This document shows, piece after piece, positions 1 through 7,491 of a stretch of 64,000 bases of DNA. Source of the DNA: HGM04593 sp045589695 (lineage in GTDB: Bacteria > Bacteroidota > Bacteroidia > Bacteroidales > Bacteroidaceae); contig JAZNPP010000056.1 of NCBI GenBank assembly GCA_045589695.1, forward strand, positions 1-64,000, in the 5' to 3' direction. Position numbers and translations under genes: made by a program. Numbering within the stretch: position 1 is the stretch's first letter; every line of letters starts with the position of its first letter. A model generated the notes under the pieces. The model had not been told where the DNA came from, made no database searches, and saw only the letters and a program-made list of their open reading frames with translations.

Positions 1-522
1 ACAAGTAATGCCAGCGTTCAGGTAATGTTGTTTCGTGACAGATTGGAGGTTTGGAATCCTGGTACATTGCCATATGGATTAACAGTACAGAAATTGCATG
101 GTCCTCATAAATCTTTACCTGCTAATCCGCTACTTGCCGACCCAATGTATTGGAATGGTTATATTGAAAAGGTGGGTACAGGTACAGAAGACATCATAAA
201 CAAATGTCGTGAATATGGGTTGAAGTCACCAGAATTCTATCAAGAAGAAGATTTTAGAGTTGTCATTTGGCGAGCAAACAACGAAGGAAGTGATCCAAAG
301 CGTTCCAATGATGATCCAAAGGTGTTCCAAAGCGTTCCAACGGACGAAGAGAAACTATTGGAGGTCATAAAGGAAACTCCCTCAATTTCAAGAGCAGAAC
401 TTTCTAGGCGATTGGAAATCAGTGAACGTCAAGTTAGAAAGATAACAGACCAATTACGAGAAAAAGGCGTATTGATTCGTGAAGGCGGAAATTCTGGAAA
501 ATGGATTATTAATAAGATATAG
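1..522 (+). CDS. AlbA_2/HATPase_c_4-type transcriptional regulator, 5' truncated
   Basis: The reading frame is open from base 1, so the N-terminal part (expected to hold the AlbA_2 domain) lies outside the window; the ATG at 25 is internal. The visible part begins in the conserved C-terminal block of this family (FRDRLEVWNPG then LPANPLLA and YIEKVGTG), followed by a linker of about 30 residues. A C-terminal winged helix follows (about residues 115-165 counted from the ATG at 25; SRAELSRRLEISERQVRK), so it probably binds DNA. Such proteins are often annotated as putative transcriptional regulators or RecG-like ATP-binding proteins; the ligand is unknown. The linker DNA contains repeated GATCCAAAG and GTTCCAA units. 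Codon use looks more AT-rich than in the genes to the right, suggesting horizontal acquisition. Confidence 0.8.
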   Translation, partial: TSNASVQVMLFRDRLEVWNPGTLPYGLTVQKLHGPHKSLPANPLLADPMYWNGYIEKVGTGTEDIINKCREYGLKSPEFYQEEDFRVVIWRANNEGSDPKRSNDDPKVFQSVPTDEEKLLEVIKETPSISRAELSRRLEISERQVRKITDQLREKGVLIREGGNSGKWIINKI

Positions 523-525
523 TGC

Positions 526-573
526 CAAAAGTAGCCAAACTATTTGTTCATTCAATAAGTTTGGCTACTTTTG
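526..573 (+). terminator. Hairpin terminator after the AlbA_2-type gene
   Basis: A perfect 16-bp inverted repeat (526-541 with 558-573) around a 16-base loop starts 3 bases after the stop codon. The arms run from CAAAAGTAGCC to GGCTACTTTTG. It has no long T-run beyond the stem, but the T-rich arm could serve, and the symmetry would work in both directions. Confidence 0.65.
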
Positions 574-709
574 TATCAGAGTTGTTTGACAAAGCATAAC
601 GCAGAAGATTGGTGCAATTCCGATGTTGCCAAATCGTTACCAACAACTTTCTACCATAGCATTCGCTATTTGTGTATCAGTCAGATACGGAATAATTGAT
701 TATCTACGG

Positions 710-717
710 CAAAGATA
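710..717 (-). promoter_or_regulatory. Orphan -7 box TATCTTTG
   Basis: This is an exact match to the Bacteroidetes -7 consensus TAnnTTTG on the minus strand. No minus-strand gene follows; the next feature leftward is the hairpin at 526-573. It may drive a short non-coding transcript or be a chance match. Nothing else is recognisable in 574-769. Confidence 0.3.
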
Positions 718-769
718 CAACGAAAAACTTTGCATGTAATACATTGATTTAATTAAAAAGCGTCAGTTT

Positions 770-2071
770 CTACTGGTTTTTGTTATTCTTAAGTATCTGC
801 AAGTTCACTAAGGCCTGTTCATCGCCCATTTCAGCCGCCTCGGTGAAAGCCTGTTCCGCCGCATGCCTGTGGTGTCTTCTGTATTCTGCTATTCCTTGCA
901 GGTTAAGCACTCTCGGGTCGTTGCGGTACATTTTAAGCTCTGCTATAAGTCTGTCATAGTCGGGCTCCGGATTGTTTATCAGCTCATCTACTATGCGGTT
1001 AAGGGCGACAGCTGTGCTGTCCGGGCTATTGCTGTAATATATGGCTGTGCAGCATGCCATGCGGTGGGCAGGGAACATTCTGTCAAGCAGGTCGCGGTAG
1101 AGTCTTCCGCTGTCGTATCTCTTCAGTATCGCTAACCTCTTCTGCGGCGTTCTTTCTCCTTTCAGCTTTGTAAGCAGTTCATCGGTGCCGGGCAGTCCCA
1201 AAGACTCGATGTCGCTGTATATCATCGGCCAGTTCATTCCGCCGTCGGCTACCTCGAATATTGAATCGGGAAGGCTGTGGTGTCTTTTTATATGCTCCCG
1301 TATCGCTTTCGCGCGTGCGAGTCCGAGTCCTTTGTTGTCGGCTTCGGAGCCGTCGGGCGATGTGTATCCTACAAACTGTACCGACTCTACAGTAGTGCTG
1401 CTGTCGGCAAGCACCTCATTTATTATGTTCACCATATCCTCAATCGAGTTGGCATTCTGAAGGTACTCGGGATTAAGTTTCGCGCTGTTGGTGACATACC
1501 GCACTACATGAGGCGTTACGCTCATTTCTTCGGCATTCTCGTCGTTGAGCGGAACATAATGGCGTATGCTTTTTATATGCGGGTGTTCTGCCGCTATGTG
1601 GTCGGCAAGGCTCATTGCCGGCTGCACTCTGTGACAGCTCATGGATGGTGCCTTCGGCATGCATATCATTACCGTGTCATACGACTGGCTGCATCCCTTC
1701 TTGTCGTTGTATTCGCAGTACGTGATGCCGTAAACGGTATCGCATATAGCCGTTTCGGGTACGCTCAACGTGCATCTGCTCCATCCGGCAGGGGCGAGGT
1801 CGGGCGAGGTTCCGTTTCTCTTTACGTACCTCCTGTTATAACGCTTGCCCTGATAATGGCGTGTACTTGAACTGATGCATGTATCGGGCGTACACAGGTG
1901 CGTAACCACGAGCATGCCCTCGTTCGACGGCATCTTAGGAGTGTTATAGTCAAAGGTGAAATACCAGCAACTGTCGCTGTGGGTGGCACTGTATTGTTCG
2001 GGGCTTACCTGAGCGTACGATGACGCAAAAGCCAATGCCAAAATAATGAAAACAGTTCTTCTCAATTTCAT
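770..2071 (-). CDS. Exported protein with OmpA-like domain and C-terminal helical repeat
   Basis: 433 aa with a clear signal peptide (about residues 1-20, cut before QVSPEQ), so it is exported to the periplasm or outer membrane. The first ~170 residues are cysteine-containing and unrecognised. Residues about 200-260 resemble an OmpA C-terminal peptidoglycan-binding fold (VQFVGYTSPDG then LARAKAIREHI, compare the GHTD...LSxxRA pattern). The last ~60 residues look like a TPR/Sel1 helical pair (GIAEYRRHHRHAAEQAFTEA). It lies 58 bases downstream of the HAD gene and could be the tail of that operon. The leader just before the start contains a spaced TAAGGGTA/TACCCTTA inverted repeat (2071-2103). 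A peptidoglycan-tethered envelope protein is the likeliest role; this is inference. Confidence 0.7.
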   Translation of the reverse strand: MKLRRTVFIILALAFASSYAQVSPEQYSATHSDSCWYFTFDYNTPKMPSNEGMLVVTHLCTPDTCISSSTRHYQGKRYNRRYVKRNGTSPDLAPAGWSRCTLSVPETAICDTVYGITYCEYNDKKGCSQSYDTVMICMPKAPSMSCHRVQPAMSLADHIAAEHPHIKSIRHYVPLNDENAEEMSVTPHVVRYVTNSAKLNPEYLQNANSIEDMVNIINEVLADSSTTVESVQFVGYTSPDGSEADNKGLGLARAKAIREHIKRHHSLPDSIFEVADGGMNWPMIYSDIESLGLPGTDELLTKLKGERTPQKRLAILKRYDSGRLYRDLLDRMFPAHRMACCTAIYYSNSPDSTAVALNRIVDELINNPEPDYDRLIAELKMYRNDPRVLNLQGIAEYRRHHRHAAEQAFTEAAEMGDEQALVNLQILKNNKNQ

Positions 2072-2129
2072 AAGGGTAGTTTTTAGTTAGTAAATTACCC
2101 TTATAAAACGCATTTGCTATGTTTATGGT

Positions 2130-2858
2130 TTATAGACCTTTCGCAATAGCGTCAATCGCTTGCGGCAGTTCCTCAAGGCTTTTTATTGTCGTTGTGGGCC
2201 CGTGTCCTTCTATTACCGGTTCTTCTTCCCAGCATATGTTCTTCAGCCATACAGTGCTGCAGCCGAGCGTACTCGACGGGTATATGTCTTTCCGGTACGA
2301 ATCGCCCACTACCGCAATATCTTCGGCTCTCATGCCTAAGGCCTCAACTCCTAAAGAGAACAGGGCCGGGTCGGGTTTGCGCAGTCCTACGGCCGACGAT
2401 TCTACAATTGTCTTGAAATATGCCGACAACCCGAACTCTTTCAGCACTACGGGCATGTTGCCGTAAAAGTTAGTGACAAGCACGATGGGAAATGTTTTTG
2501 ACAGCTCTTCGACAATGGCGCATGTCTTTTTCAGTGTCTCCTTGACCCTGCTGTAGCATCCTTCTGCAATCATCTTCTCGTTTTCAGGCGCAAACTCTGC
2601 TCCGGTCACGGTTTGACGCAGCTTGTCGAATTGTATTGCGATTTTCTTTTCAAGCAGTCTCTTGAATGTGTCTGTCGGCTCTATTACCGGGTTTTTTGCA
2701 AGGTATCGTTCTGCGTACACGTATGCCTCCCTATACTCTTCGCGCGTAATGTTTATGCAGGCTCTGCGGTATTCGCTCCAAATAAACTCCCCCCAATGTA
2801 TTCCGTCGGTGTCGATTGTGCCGCCGTAATCGAATATTATGCCTTTAATTGAACTCAT
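2130..2858 (-). CDS. HAD-superfamily hydrolase with atypical DxGGT motif
   Basis: I chose the ATG at 2858 because it directly precedes the motif-I strand and follows a purine-rich GAGGAGGG stretch; a longer frame from 2903 would run deep into the upstream gene. The protein has 242 aa. Motif I is FDYGGT (nucleophile Asp10), where Gly replaces the usual second Asp that acts as general acid/base. Motif II Thr (VLVTNF), motif III Lys (RKPDP) and motif IV (GDSYRKD) are intact, with an alpha-helical cap between I and II. HAD members with Ala/Gly at this site include phosphonatases (DxAGT), so simple phosphatase activity should not be assumed. It overlaps the CDP-alcohol phosphotransferase gene by 14 bases, implying a joint pathway. 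Confidence 0.85.
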   Translation of the reverse strand: MSSIKGIIFDYGGTIDTDGIHWGEFIWSEYRRACINITREEYREAYVYAERYLAKNPVIEPTDTFKRLLEKKIAIQFDKLRQTVTGAEFAPENEKMIAEGCYSRVKETLKKTCAIVEELSKTFPIVLVTNFYGNMPVVLKEFGLSAYFKTIVESSAVGLRKPDPALFSLGVEALGMRAEDIAVVGDSYRKDIYPSSTLGCSTVWLKNICWEEEPVIEGHGPTTTIKSLEELPQAIDAIAKGL

Positions 2859-3798
2859 AGCCCTCCTCAATCTTTCTTGTAAGTATTTTGCATAGCGACT
2901 CATGCCTGTACTGCATGTAGAAGAACAGAATCATAAGTATTACCATTTCAAAAAATATGTAAAGCCATAGTTCGTTTATGAGCAGGGTGAAACACAATGT
3001 TATCGCACGTGAATTGAATGTAAGGATATTGGTATATTTCATCAACGGAAGGCTGCCTTTGCGGAACTCCTGACGCAGCGATGCGGGAATGTCCGTTCCG
3101 TACTTCTCATGTACCAGCTTTATGAATTTCTGAAAGCTCGGCGACATTCTCTCCTGATTCTCGACGTATGCGACATAGAATCTGAGGAACAGTTTCCAGA
3201 AGAATGCCGTGCGCCACGATGTACCTTCATACTCTTTCTTTTCCATTACCGAATTGTGGAACTCATGTCCGTTCTGTTCGTTCGAGAAGTAGAGGTGTAT
3301 GTTGCGGTAGTAGTCGGCGAGCTGGCATTGCGAGCCGTGTATCCAGAAGCCGCAGAAGGACAACAGTATCCAGATTATTACTCCCCACTCATGCTCGGGG
3401 GCGAACGGTATCGGCTGGTGTGTCTCCCTCAAAGCGATGGCGAGGTATATGAAGAAAAACCAACAGTCGCCCGCAAAGCCGTCGAGTATTCGTCCCCAGC
3501 GTGTCTTTTGTCCTGTTATACGTGCAAGCTGCCCGTCGGTGCTGTCATATATGTTTGCCCATATAAGCAGCAGCATGCCTATCATGTTCCATCTGAGGTC
3601 GGGTATTGCGAAGCATATTCCGGCGGTGACGCCTAAGAATATCGACGCGATGGTAATGATGTTGGGGTGAACTCCCCGGTTGCGGAAAAACAGCGCGCAA
3701 TGGAAACCTACGGGACGGTAAAACCACATGTCGAGGAACTCCTCGGTGTCGGGTGACTTAATCGACATCCTGTATAGTTTTTTGTCTTCTTCTTTCAT
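2845..3798 (-). CDS. CDP-alcohol phosphotransferase family membrane enzyme
   Basis: 317 aa with about six hydrophobic segments. The family signature is present: Asp85-x2-Asp88-Gly-x2-Ala-Arg93, then Gly102-x3-Asp106. These enzymes move a phospho-alcohol from a CDP-activated donor to an acceptor alcohol, with loss of CMP, at the inner membrane. The canonical fourth Asp would fall at 110, which is Gly; an Asp stands at 111, so the last spacing is D-x4-D rather than D-x3-D. The start overlaps the upstream ATP-grasp stop (ATGA), so translation is probably coupled. Neighbouring nucleotidyltransferase, ATP-grasp and HAD genes suggest a dedicated lipid-headgroup or phosphodiester pathway. Donor and acceptor cannot be named from sequence. 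Confidence 0.88.
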   Translation of the reverse strand: MKEEDKKLYRMSIKSPDTEEFLDMWFYRPVGFHCALFFRNRGVHPNIITIASIFLGVTAGICFAIPDLRWNMIGMLLLIWANIYDSTDGQLARITGQKTRWGRILDGFAGDCWFFFIYLAIALRETHQPIPFAPEHEWGVIIWILLSFCGFWIHGSQCQLADYYRNIHLYFSNEQNGHEFHNSVMEKKEYEGTSWRTAFFWKLFLRFYVAYVENQERMSPSFQKFIKLVHEKYGTDIPASLRQEFRKGSLPLMKYTNILTFNSRAITLCFTLLINELWLYIFFEMVILMILFFYMQYRHESLCKILTRKIEEGYEFN

Positions 3799-4622
3799 CT
3801 CTTCTGTTCAGTTATACTGTTCATAATTGTCTTTGCAATCTCTTTTGCCGCCTCTTCACGTACTGCCGAGAAGCTCGGGAAGTCATTGAGGTCTATAATG
3901 GTTATCTCTCCCTTTCCGTTTACGATGCAGTCGCCTCCATAAATCTTCAGTCCGGTGGCCTTTGCGGCTCTGAATACCATTGAACGCATCGCGTCGGCGT
4001 CAAAAGGCAGATTGCGGGGAACGCCGTTAATCTCCTCAAGTCCGAATTTCGTCTGTCCGCTCTTCGGGTAGCAGTAGTTGAAGTACCGCTCCTCGACACC
4101 GTAGAATTTAATGAGGTCACCCTCAATGTGGCGTGTGTATACGAAACTCTTTATGCCTCTTTCCTGCATAGCTCCTACAGCCTCCCGAGCCTCTGCGTAA
4201 TCCCTGGCATAGCGTATATCGTCCTTGTGGCAACTCCAGCCCTCGCCCCGTTTTATCCAGGCAGGATAGGGAAGCTCTTTCAAAGCCTCATGGCTGTCCG
4301 CAATAAGGAATAGCGGTTGAGCGATGCCCTCTTTTTCAAGAATTTCCATTGTTCTTGTGCGGGAACAGTTCTCGACTGCTGCCGGGCTGTTAAGCACTGT
4401 TATGCCGCCTTTCTCGGCTATCTTCAGGGCATCAAGGAGTTTGAGATCTCTCGACATATGGCATACGGCGTCAATATCCTCAGGCAGGCGCTCGCCATTG
4501 GCTGCCGTGACCTCGGCTCCCGCTTTTTCAAGTTCTCCTTTAACGCATTCAAGTATGGCAGCGTCCTTGTCTGCCATGTTAGGAGAGTTCTCCGGGTTTC
4601 GTGATATCAGTGCAATTTTCAT
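3795..4622 (-). CDS. ATP-grasp superfamily ligase-like protein
   Basis: 275 aa, cytosolic. The layout fits a small ATP-grasp enzyme: an N-terminal Rossmann-like segment (MKIALISRNPEN), a middle nucleotide-binding part (PYPAWIKRGEGWSC, Lys for ATP), and a C-terminal metal/catalytic region (GGDCIVNGKGEITIIDLNDF, with the Asp/Asn pair typical of the fold). Its closest look-alikes to my eye are RimK/D-Ala-D-Ala-ligase-type proteins, which join a carboxylate to an amine via an acyl-phosphate. It overlaps both neighbours by 4 bases (ATGA junctions), so it belongs to the same cassette, and it may add an amino-acid-like group to the headgroup. That substrate idea is inference only. Confidence 0.8.
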   Translation of the reverse strand: MKIALISRNPENSPNMADKDAAILECVKGELEKAGAEVTAANGERLPEDIDAVCHMSRDLKLLDALKIAEKGGITVLNSPAAVENCSRTRTMEILEKEGIAQPLFLIADSHEALKELPYPAWIKRGEGWSCHKDDIRYARDYAEAREAVGAMQERGIKSFVYTRHIEGDLIKFYGVEERYFNYCYPKSGQTKFGLEEINGVPRNLPFDADAMRSMVFRAAKATGLKIYGGDCIVNGKGEITIIDLNDFPSFSAVREEAAKEIAKTIMNSITEQKR

Positions 4623-5317
4623 TTACCGGCAATAAAAATCTCTGCTTTGGCGATGTCCTCCGCATGGTCAATATCTATTATTTTCCCCATCGGGAACGCC
4701 TTTAGCTTCATTCCGCTATCGACAAGCCTGCGTTGGAAATTGCGCATGCGGTGAATGCCATCTGCCATGCATTTGTCAAGAATGTCGAGCGCTTTTGTAC
4801 CGAGCCCGTATATTCCGCCCGAAATATATCTCGTATCGTCGGACGGAGTGTCAAGGAAACCTGTTATTCTTAACTCTTCGTCTGTGGCGATGTAGAGCGG
4901 TTTTTCGTCGTCGATGTAATCGGTAACGGCCATCATGCCGTCGCCTTCGTACTCCTCGAACGCCTTTATGTAACGCGCGAACTCCTCTTCTTTAAAAAGC
5001 GTGTCTACGGTCGTAAGGCAGAATTTGCCGTTGCGCAGCATGCTGCGCAACGCATGGAAACTGTGCATTGAGCTTGGCGTGCTTTTGACAACTATGTTCA
5101 ACTTGCATGCGCGCTCAATGCTATTGAGAAACGCCAACGTTTCGGGCTGCAGCTCATTTATGACAATGCTTATGCTCTCGGCGCCGTGCCGCTCGAAAAT
5201 TCTTATCAGACGCTCGATGATAGGCGTTCCGTTCAGCTCTACTAAAGGCTTGGGCTTAATCACGCCCTCATTTGCCAGTCGTGACCCCTCGCCTGCGGCT
5301 ATAATGGCGAAATTCAT
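4619..5317 (-). CDS. Sugar-phosphate-type nucleotidyltransferase
   Basis: 232 aa single-domain NTP transferase. The N-terminus has the nucleotide-binding signature AAGEGSRL followed by KPKPLVELNGTP, a central TTVDTLF providing a metal-binding Asp, and a C-terminal IIDIDHAEDIAKAE typical of the fold. Such enzymes make NDP-alcohol or NDP-sugar from a phosphorylated substrate. With a CDP-alcohol phosphotransferase two genes downstream, a cytidylyltransferase making the CDP-donor (as in inositol-1-phosphate or 2-aminoethylphosphonate cytidylyltransferases) is the most economical reading. Its ATG overlaps the pdxA stop by one base (TAATG). Which nucleotide it uses cannot be read from sequence. Confidence 0.87.
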   Translation of the reverse strand: MNFAIIAAGEGSRLANEGVIKPKPLVELNGTPIIERLIRIFERHGAESISIVINELQPETLAFLNSIERACKLNIVVKSTPSSMHSFHALRSMLRNGKFCLTTVDTLFKEEEFARYIKAFEEYEGDGMMAVTDYIDDEKPLYIATDEELRITGFLDTPSDDTRYISGGIYGLGTKALDILDKCMADGIHRMRNFQRRLVDSGMKLKAFPMGKIIDIDHAEDIAKAEIFIAGK

Positions 5318-6414
5318 TATTCCTCGTCGTTCTGTTGAAGGTTCAGGCGGTTGCTGTCGTCACGTTTCTCGAAGTAGAGCTTGCGTAGCGGGTTGCGTCG
5401 CGCCTTGTCATACATGTCACGGTTGCGCTGTATGTCAATGGCTGAATATATTGCCTGACGGAACGAGTTCTCGTCGGCAACGCCCTTGCCCGCGATGTCG
5501 AGCGCGACGCCGTGCGCAGGCGACGTGCGTACTACCGGCAGCCCGGCGGTGAAATTCACCCCTTCGTTCATGGCCAGTGTCTTGAACGGAGCCAGTCCCT
5601 GGTCGTGGTACATCGCGAGTACCGCATCGAAATCGGCATACTTGCCGCTGCCCATAAAGCCGTCCGTAGCGAACGGGCCGTAGCAGAATATGCCGCTGTC
5701 GTTCATCTTGCGTACGGTGGGAGCTATAATCTCCTGCTCTTCGGTGCCGAGCAGGCCGTTGTCTCCCGCATGCGGGTTGAGCGACAGCACGGCAATCTTC
5801 GGCGCGTCAATATTGAAATCCCTAATAAGGCTCTCGTTGAGCAGGGTTATCTTCTCTTCGAGAAGTTCTGCGGTTATCGCTGCCGGTATGTCGCGCAGAG
5901 CCATGTGCGATGTGGCTACAGCTACCCTCATGTCGCCGCTGCACAGAATCATTAATGACTTCTCTCCGTTTCCGCAACGCTCCTGAAGGTATTCGGTGTG
6001 TCCAGGGAAGCGGAACTTGTCGTTCTGGATAGAACTCTTGTTTATCGGTGCCGTTACCAATGCGTCTATTTTGCCCTCCTGAAAATCCTTCATTGCCGCT
6101 TCAAGAGCTTCGAAGGCCGCCTGTCCTGCATCGCTGGTGGCTGTGCCAAACTCAATATGTATCTCGTCGCTGTTGCAGTTGATGATGTTCAGTTTCCCGG
6201 CCTGCGCTTCGTCGGCGTTGGATATAGTGTTGTATGGCGTCTCCATCTCAAGAGCCTTGCGGTGGTATGCCGCAGCCTTCGGAGAGCCGTAGATGACAGG
6301 CGTGCAGATGTCGAACATCTCAGGGTTGTCGAAAGCCTTGAATATAATCTCGTAACCGACGCCGTTTATGTCGCCTTGCGTAATTCCGATACGCATTTTT
6401 CTGTTCTCACTCAT
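5317..6414 (-). CDS. pdxA: 4-hydroxythreonine-4-phosphate dehydrogenase
   Basis: 365 aa. PdxA oxidises 4-phosphohydroxy-L-threonine in DXP-dependent pyridoxal phosphate synthesis. The conserved start (RIGITQGDINGVGYEI), the metal/substrate His in FPGHTEYLQ, and the C-terminal metal His (AMYHDQGLAPFKTLA and SPAHGVALDIAG) are present. Length is slightly over the usual ~330 because of a ~30-residue C-terminal tail (RKLYFEKRDD). It is in the operon rlmN - lipoprotein - pdxA and is followed by the lipid-headgroup-type cassette with a one-base overlap. An in-frame ATG six codons in is also possible as start. Confidence 0.95.
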   Translation of the reverse strand: MSENRKMRIGITQGDINGVGYEIIFKAFDNPEMFDICTPVIYGSPKAAAYHRKALEMETPYNTISNADEAQAGKLNIINCNSDEIHIEFGTATSDAGQAAFEALEAAMKDFQEGKIDALVTAPINKSSIQNDKFRFPGHTEYLQERCGNGEKSLMILCSGDMRVAVATSHMALRDIPAAITAELLEEKITLLNESLIRDFNIDAPKIAVLSLNPHAGDNGLLGTEEQEIIAPTVRKMNDSGIFCYGPFATDGFMGSGKYADFDAVLAMYHDQGLAPFKTLAMNEGVNFTAGLPVVRTSPAHGVALDIAGKGVADENSFRQAIYSAIDIQRNRDMYDKARRNPLRKLYFEKRDDSNRLNLQQNDEE

Positions 6415-6431
6415 TTTGAAATATATCTTGT

Positions 6432-7487
6432 TTATTGTTTTTCTTCTTTTTCCGTTTCGGTCTCAATGACTACCTGCGGCAAGTGTATGCTGTTTTCTAT
6501 GAGCTTGTCTGCCGGCAGCTTCAGCGTGTAGAGCGACGCCTCAAGCTTTCTAATGAAACGGCCTTTCTTCTGTCCTGCAGCATACACGAAAGCCTCGACC
6601 ACGATTACTCTGCCGTTCTGCTCGTCTACAACGGAGTGCGACACGAACGGGCCTCCCATCATGTCGTTTTCCATGTACCATAGTCCTCTCGCTATCTGCA
6701 GGTAGCGGTCCTTGTACGATGTCTCCGTTATATTTACATATCCGGGTTCGGTCTGTATGTACTGTCCCGGTTTTCCTCCGGGCATGTTTATCTTCATCAC
6801 CGAATCACGCCTCTGCGTGTAGCTGTCAAGGGAGAAGTTATCGACCGAAGTGTAAGGGTAGCTGTAAACCGCGAAACTGAGAATTTCAGGGTTTACCGAA
6901 TTGAAGTCCGACAGCCATACGAAATTTTCTCCTCTCTTTTCTCCGTTCATCTCAACGGGAATCAGCAGCTCGCAGTCGAACATCTCCTTTACTGTAGCCA
7001 ACGCATTAGGGTTGTGACGCTGTTTCAGGTTGTCTATCTGTCTGTTCATCTCCACCGCCGTGAAGAAGTCTACAATAAGCTGGTAGTTCTTTGTAATGTA
7101 TTCCGCCAGTTGTGCGTTCGACTGAGCCTGCATCGTCATAATCATCTGCGGCCTTGCGAATATGTCTTCCGAGTACTTGAATAACGCTCTTGAATACATG
7201 CGTTCGTTTATGTCAATGTTGATTATGTTGCGGAACGGCTTTGTCATGTTGCTCAATTCATTCACCCTCGATATTCTGAACGAACGTTCCGACTGCGGAA
7301 GCCCCGGGATATCGGTGTCAAGAGCATTCTCCAGCGCTCTGCCGGCAGGTGAGTCCCAAAATTCCTGGCTGCAAACGACAAGCACTTCGTACGGGTTGCC
7401 GACAGCGCTTCTCTTGAATGTGTCGTTGTTGCCTCCGCATGCGGCCAACAGTATTGTCGCAAGTAAAATGGATAAAATCTTTTTCAT
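6432..7487 (-). CDS. DUF4837 family lipoprotein
   Basis: 351 aa with a lipoprotein signal (LLATILLAAC, lipidated Cys at about residue 17). The body matches my memory of DUF4837, a family confined largely to Bacteroidota with no established function: an early RISRVNELSNMTKPFRNI segment and a later MENDMMGGPFVSHSVVDE segment are conserved-looking. It starts 4 bases after the rlmN stop and ends 17 bases before pdxA, so the three are co-transcribed. An envelope location is supported by the lipobox; the biochemical role is unknown. Confidence 0.85.
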   Translation of the reverse strand: MKKILSILLATILLAACGGNNDTFKRSAVGNPYEVLVVCSQEFWDSPAGRALENALDTDIPGLPQSERSFRISRVNELSNMTKPFRNIINIDINERMYSRALFKYSEDIFARPQMIMTMQAQSNAQLAEYITKNYQLIVDFFTAVEMNRQIDNLKQRHNPNALATVKEMFDCELLIPVEMNGEKRGENFVWLSDFNSVNPEILSFAVYSYPYTSVDNFSLDSYTQRRDSVMKINMPGGKPGQYIQTEPGYVNITETSYKDRYLQIARGLWYMENDMMGGPFVSHSVVDEQNGRVIVVEAFVYAAGQKKGRFIRKLEASLYTLKLPADKLIENSIHLPQVVIETETEKEEKQ

Positions 7488-7491
7488 ATTA

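Noticed and set aside
1..770. Insertion sequence or transposon end at the left edge
   Set aside because: No transposase frame, terminal inverted repeats or target duplication is visible; only the AT-richer regulator suggests transfer.
1277..1870. 197-codon plus-strand frame opposite the OmpA-like gene
   Set aside because: Shadow of the signal-peptide-bearing minus-strand gene; no recognisable domain.
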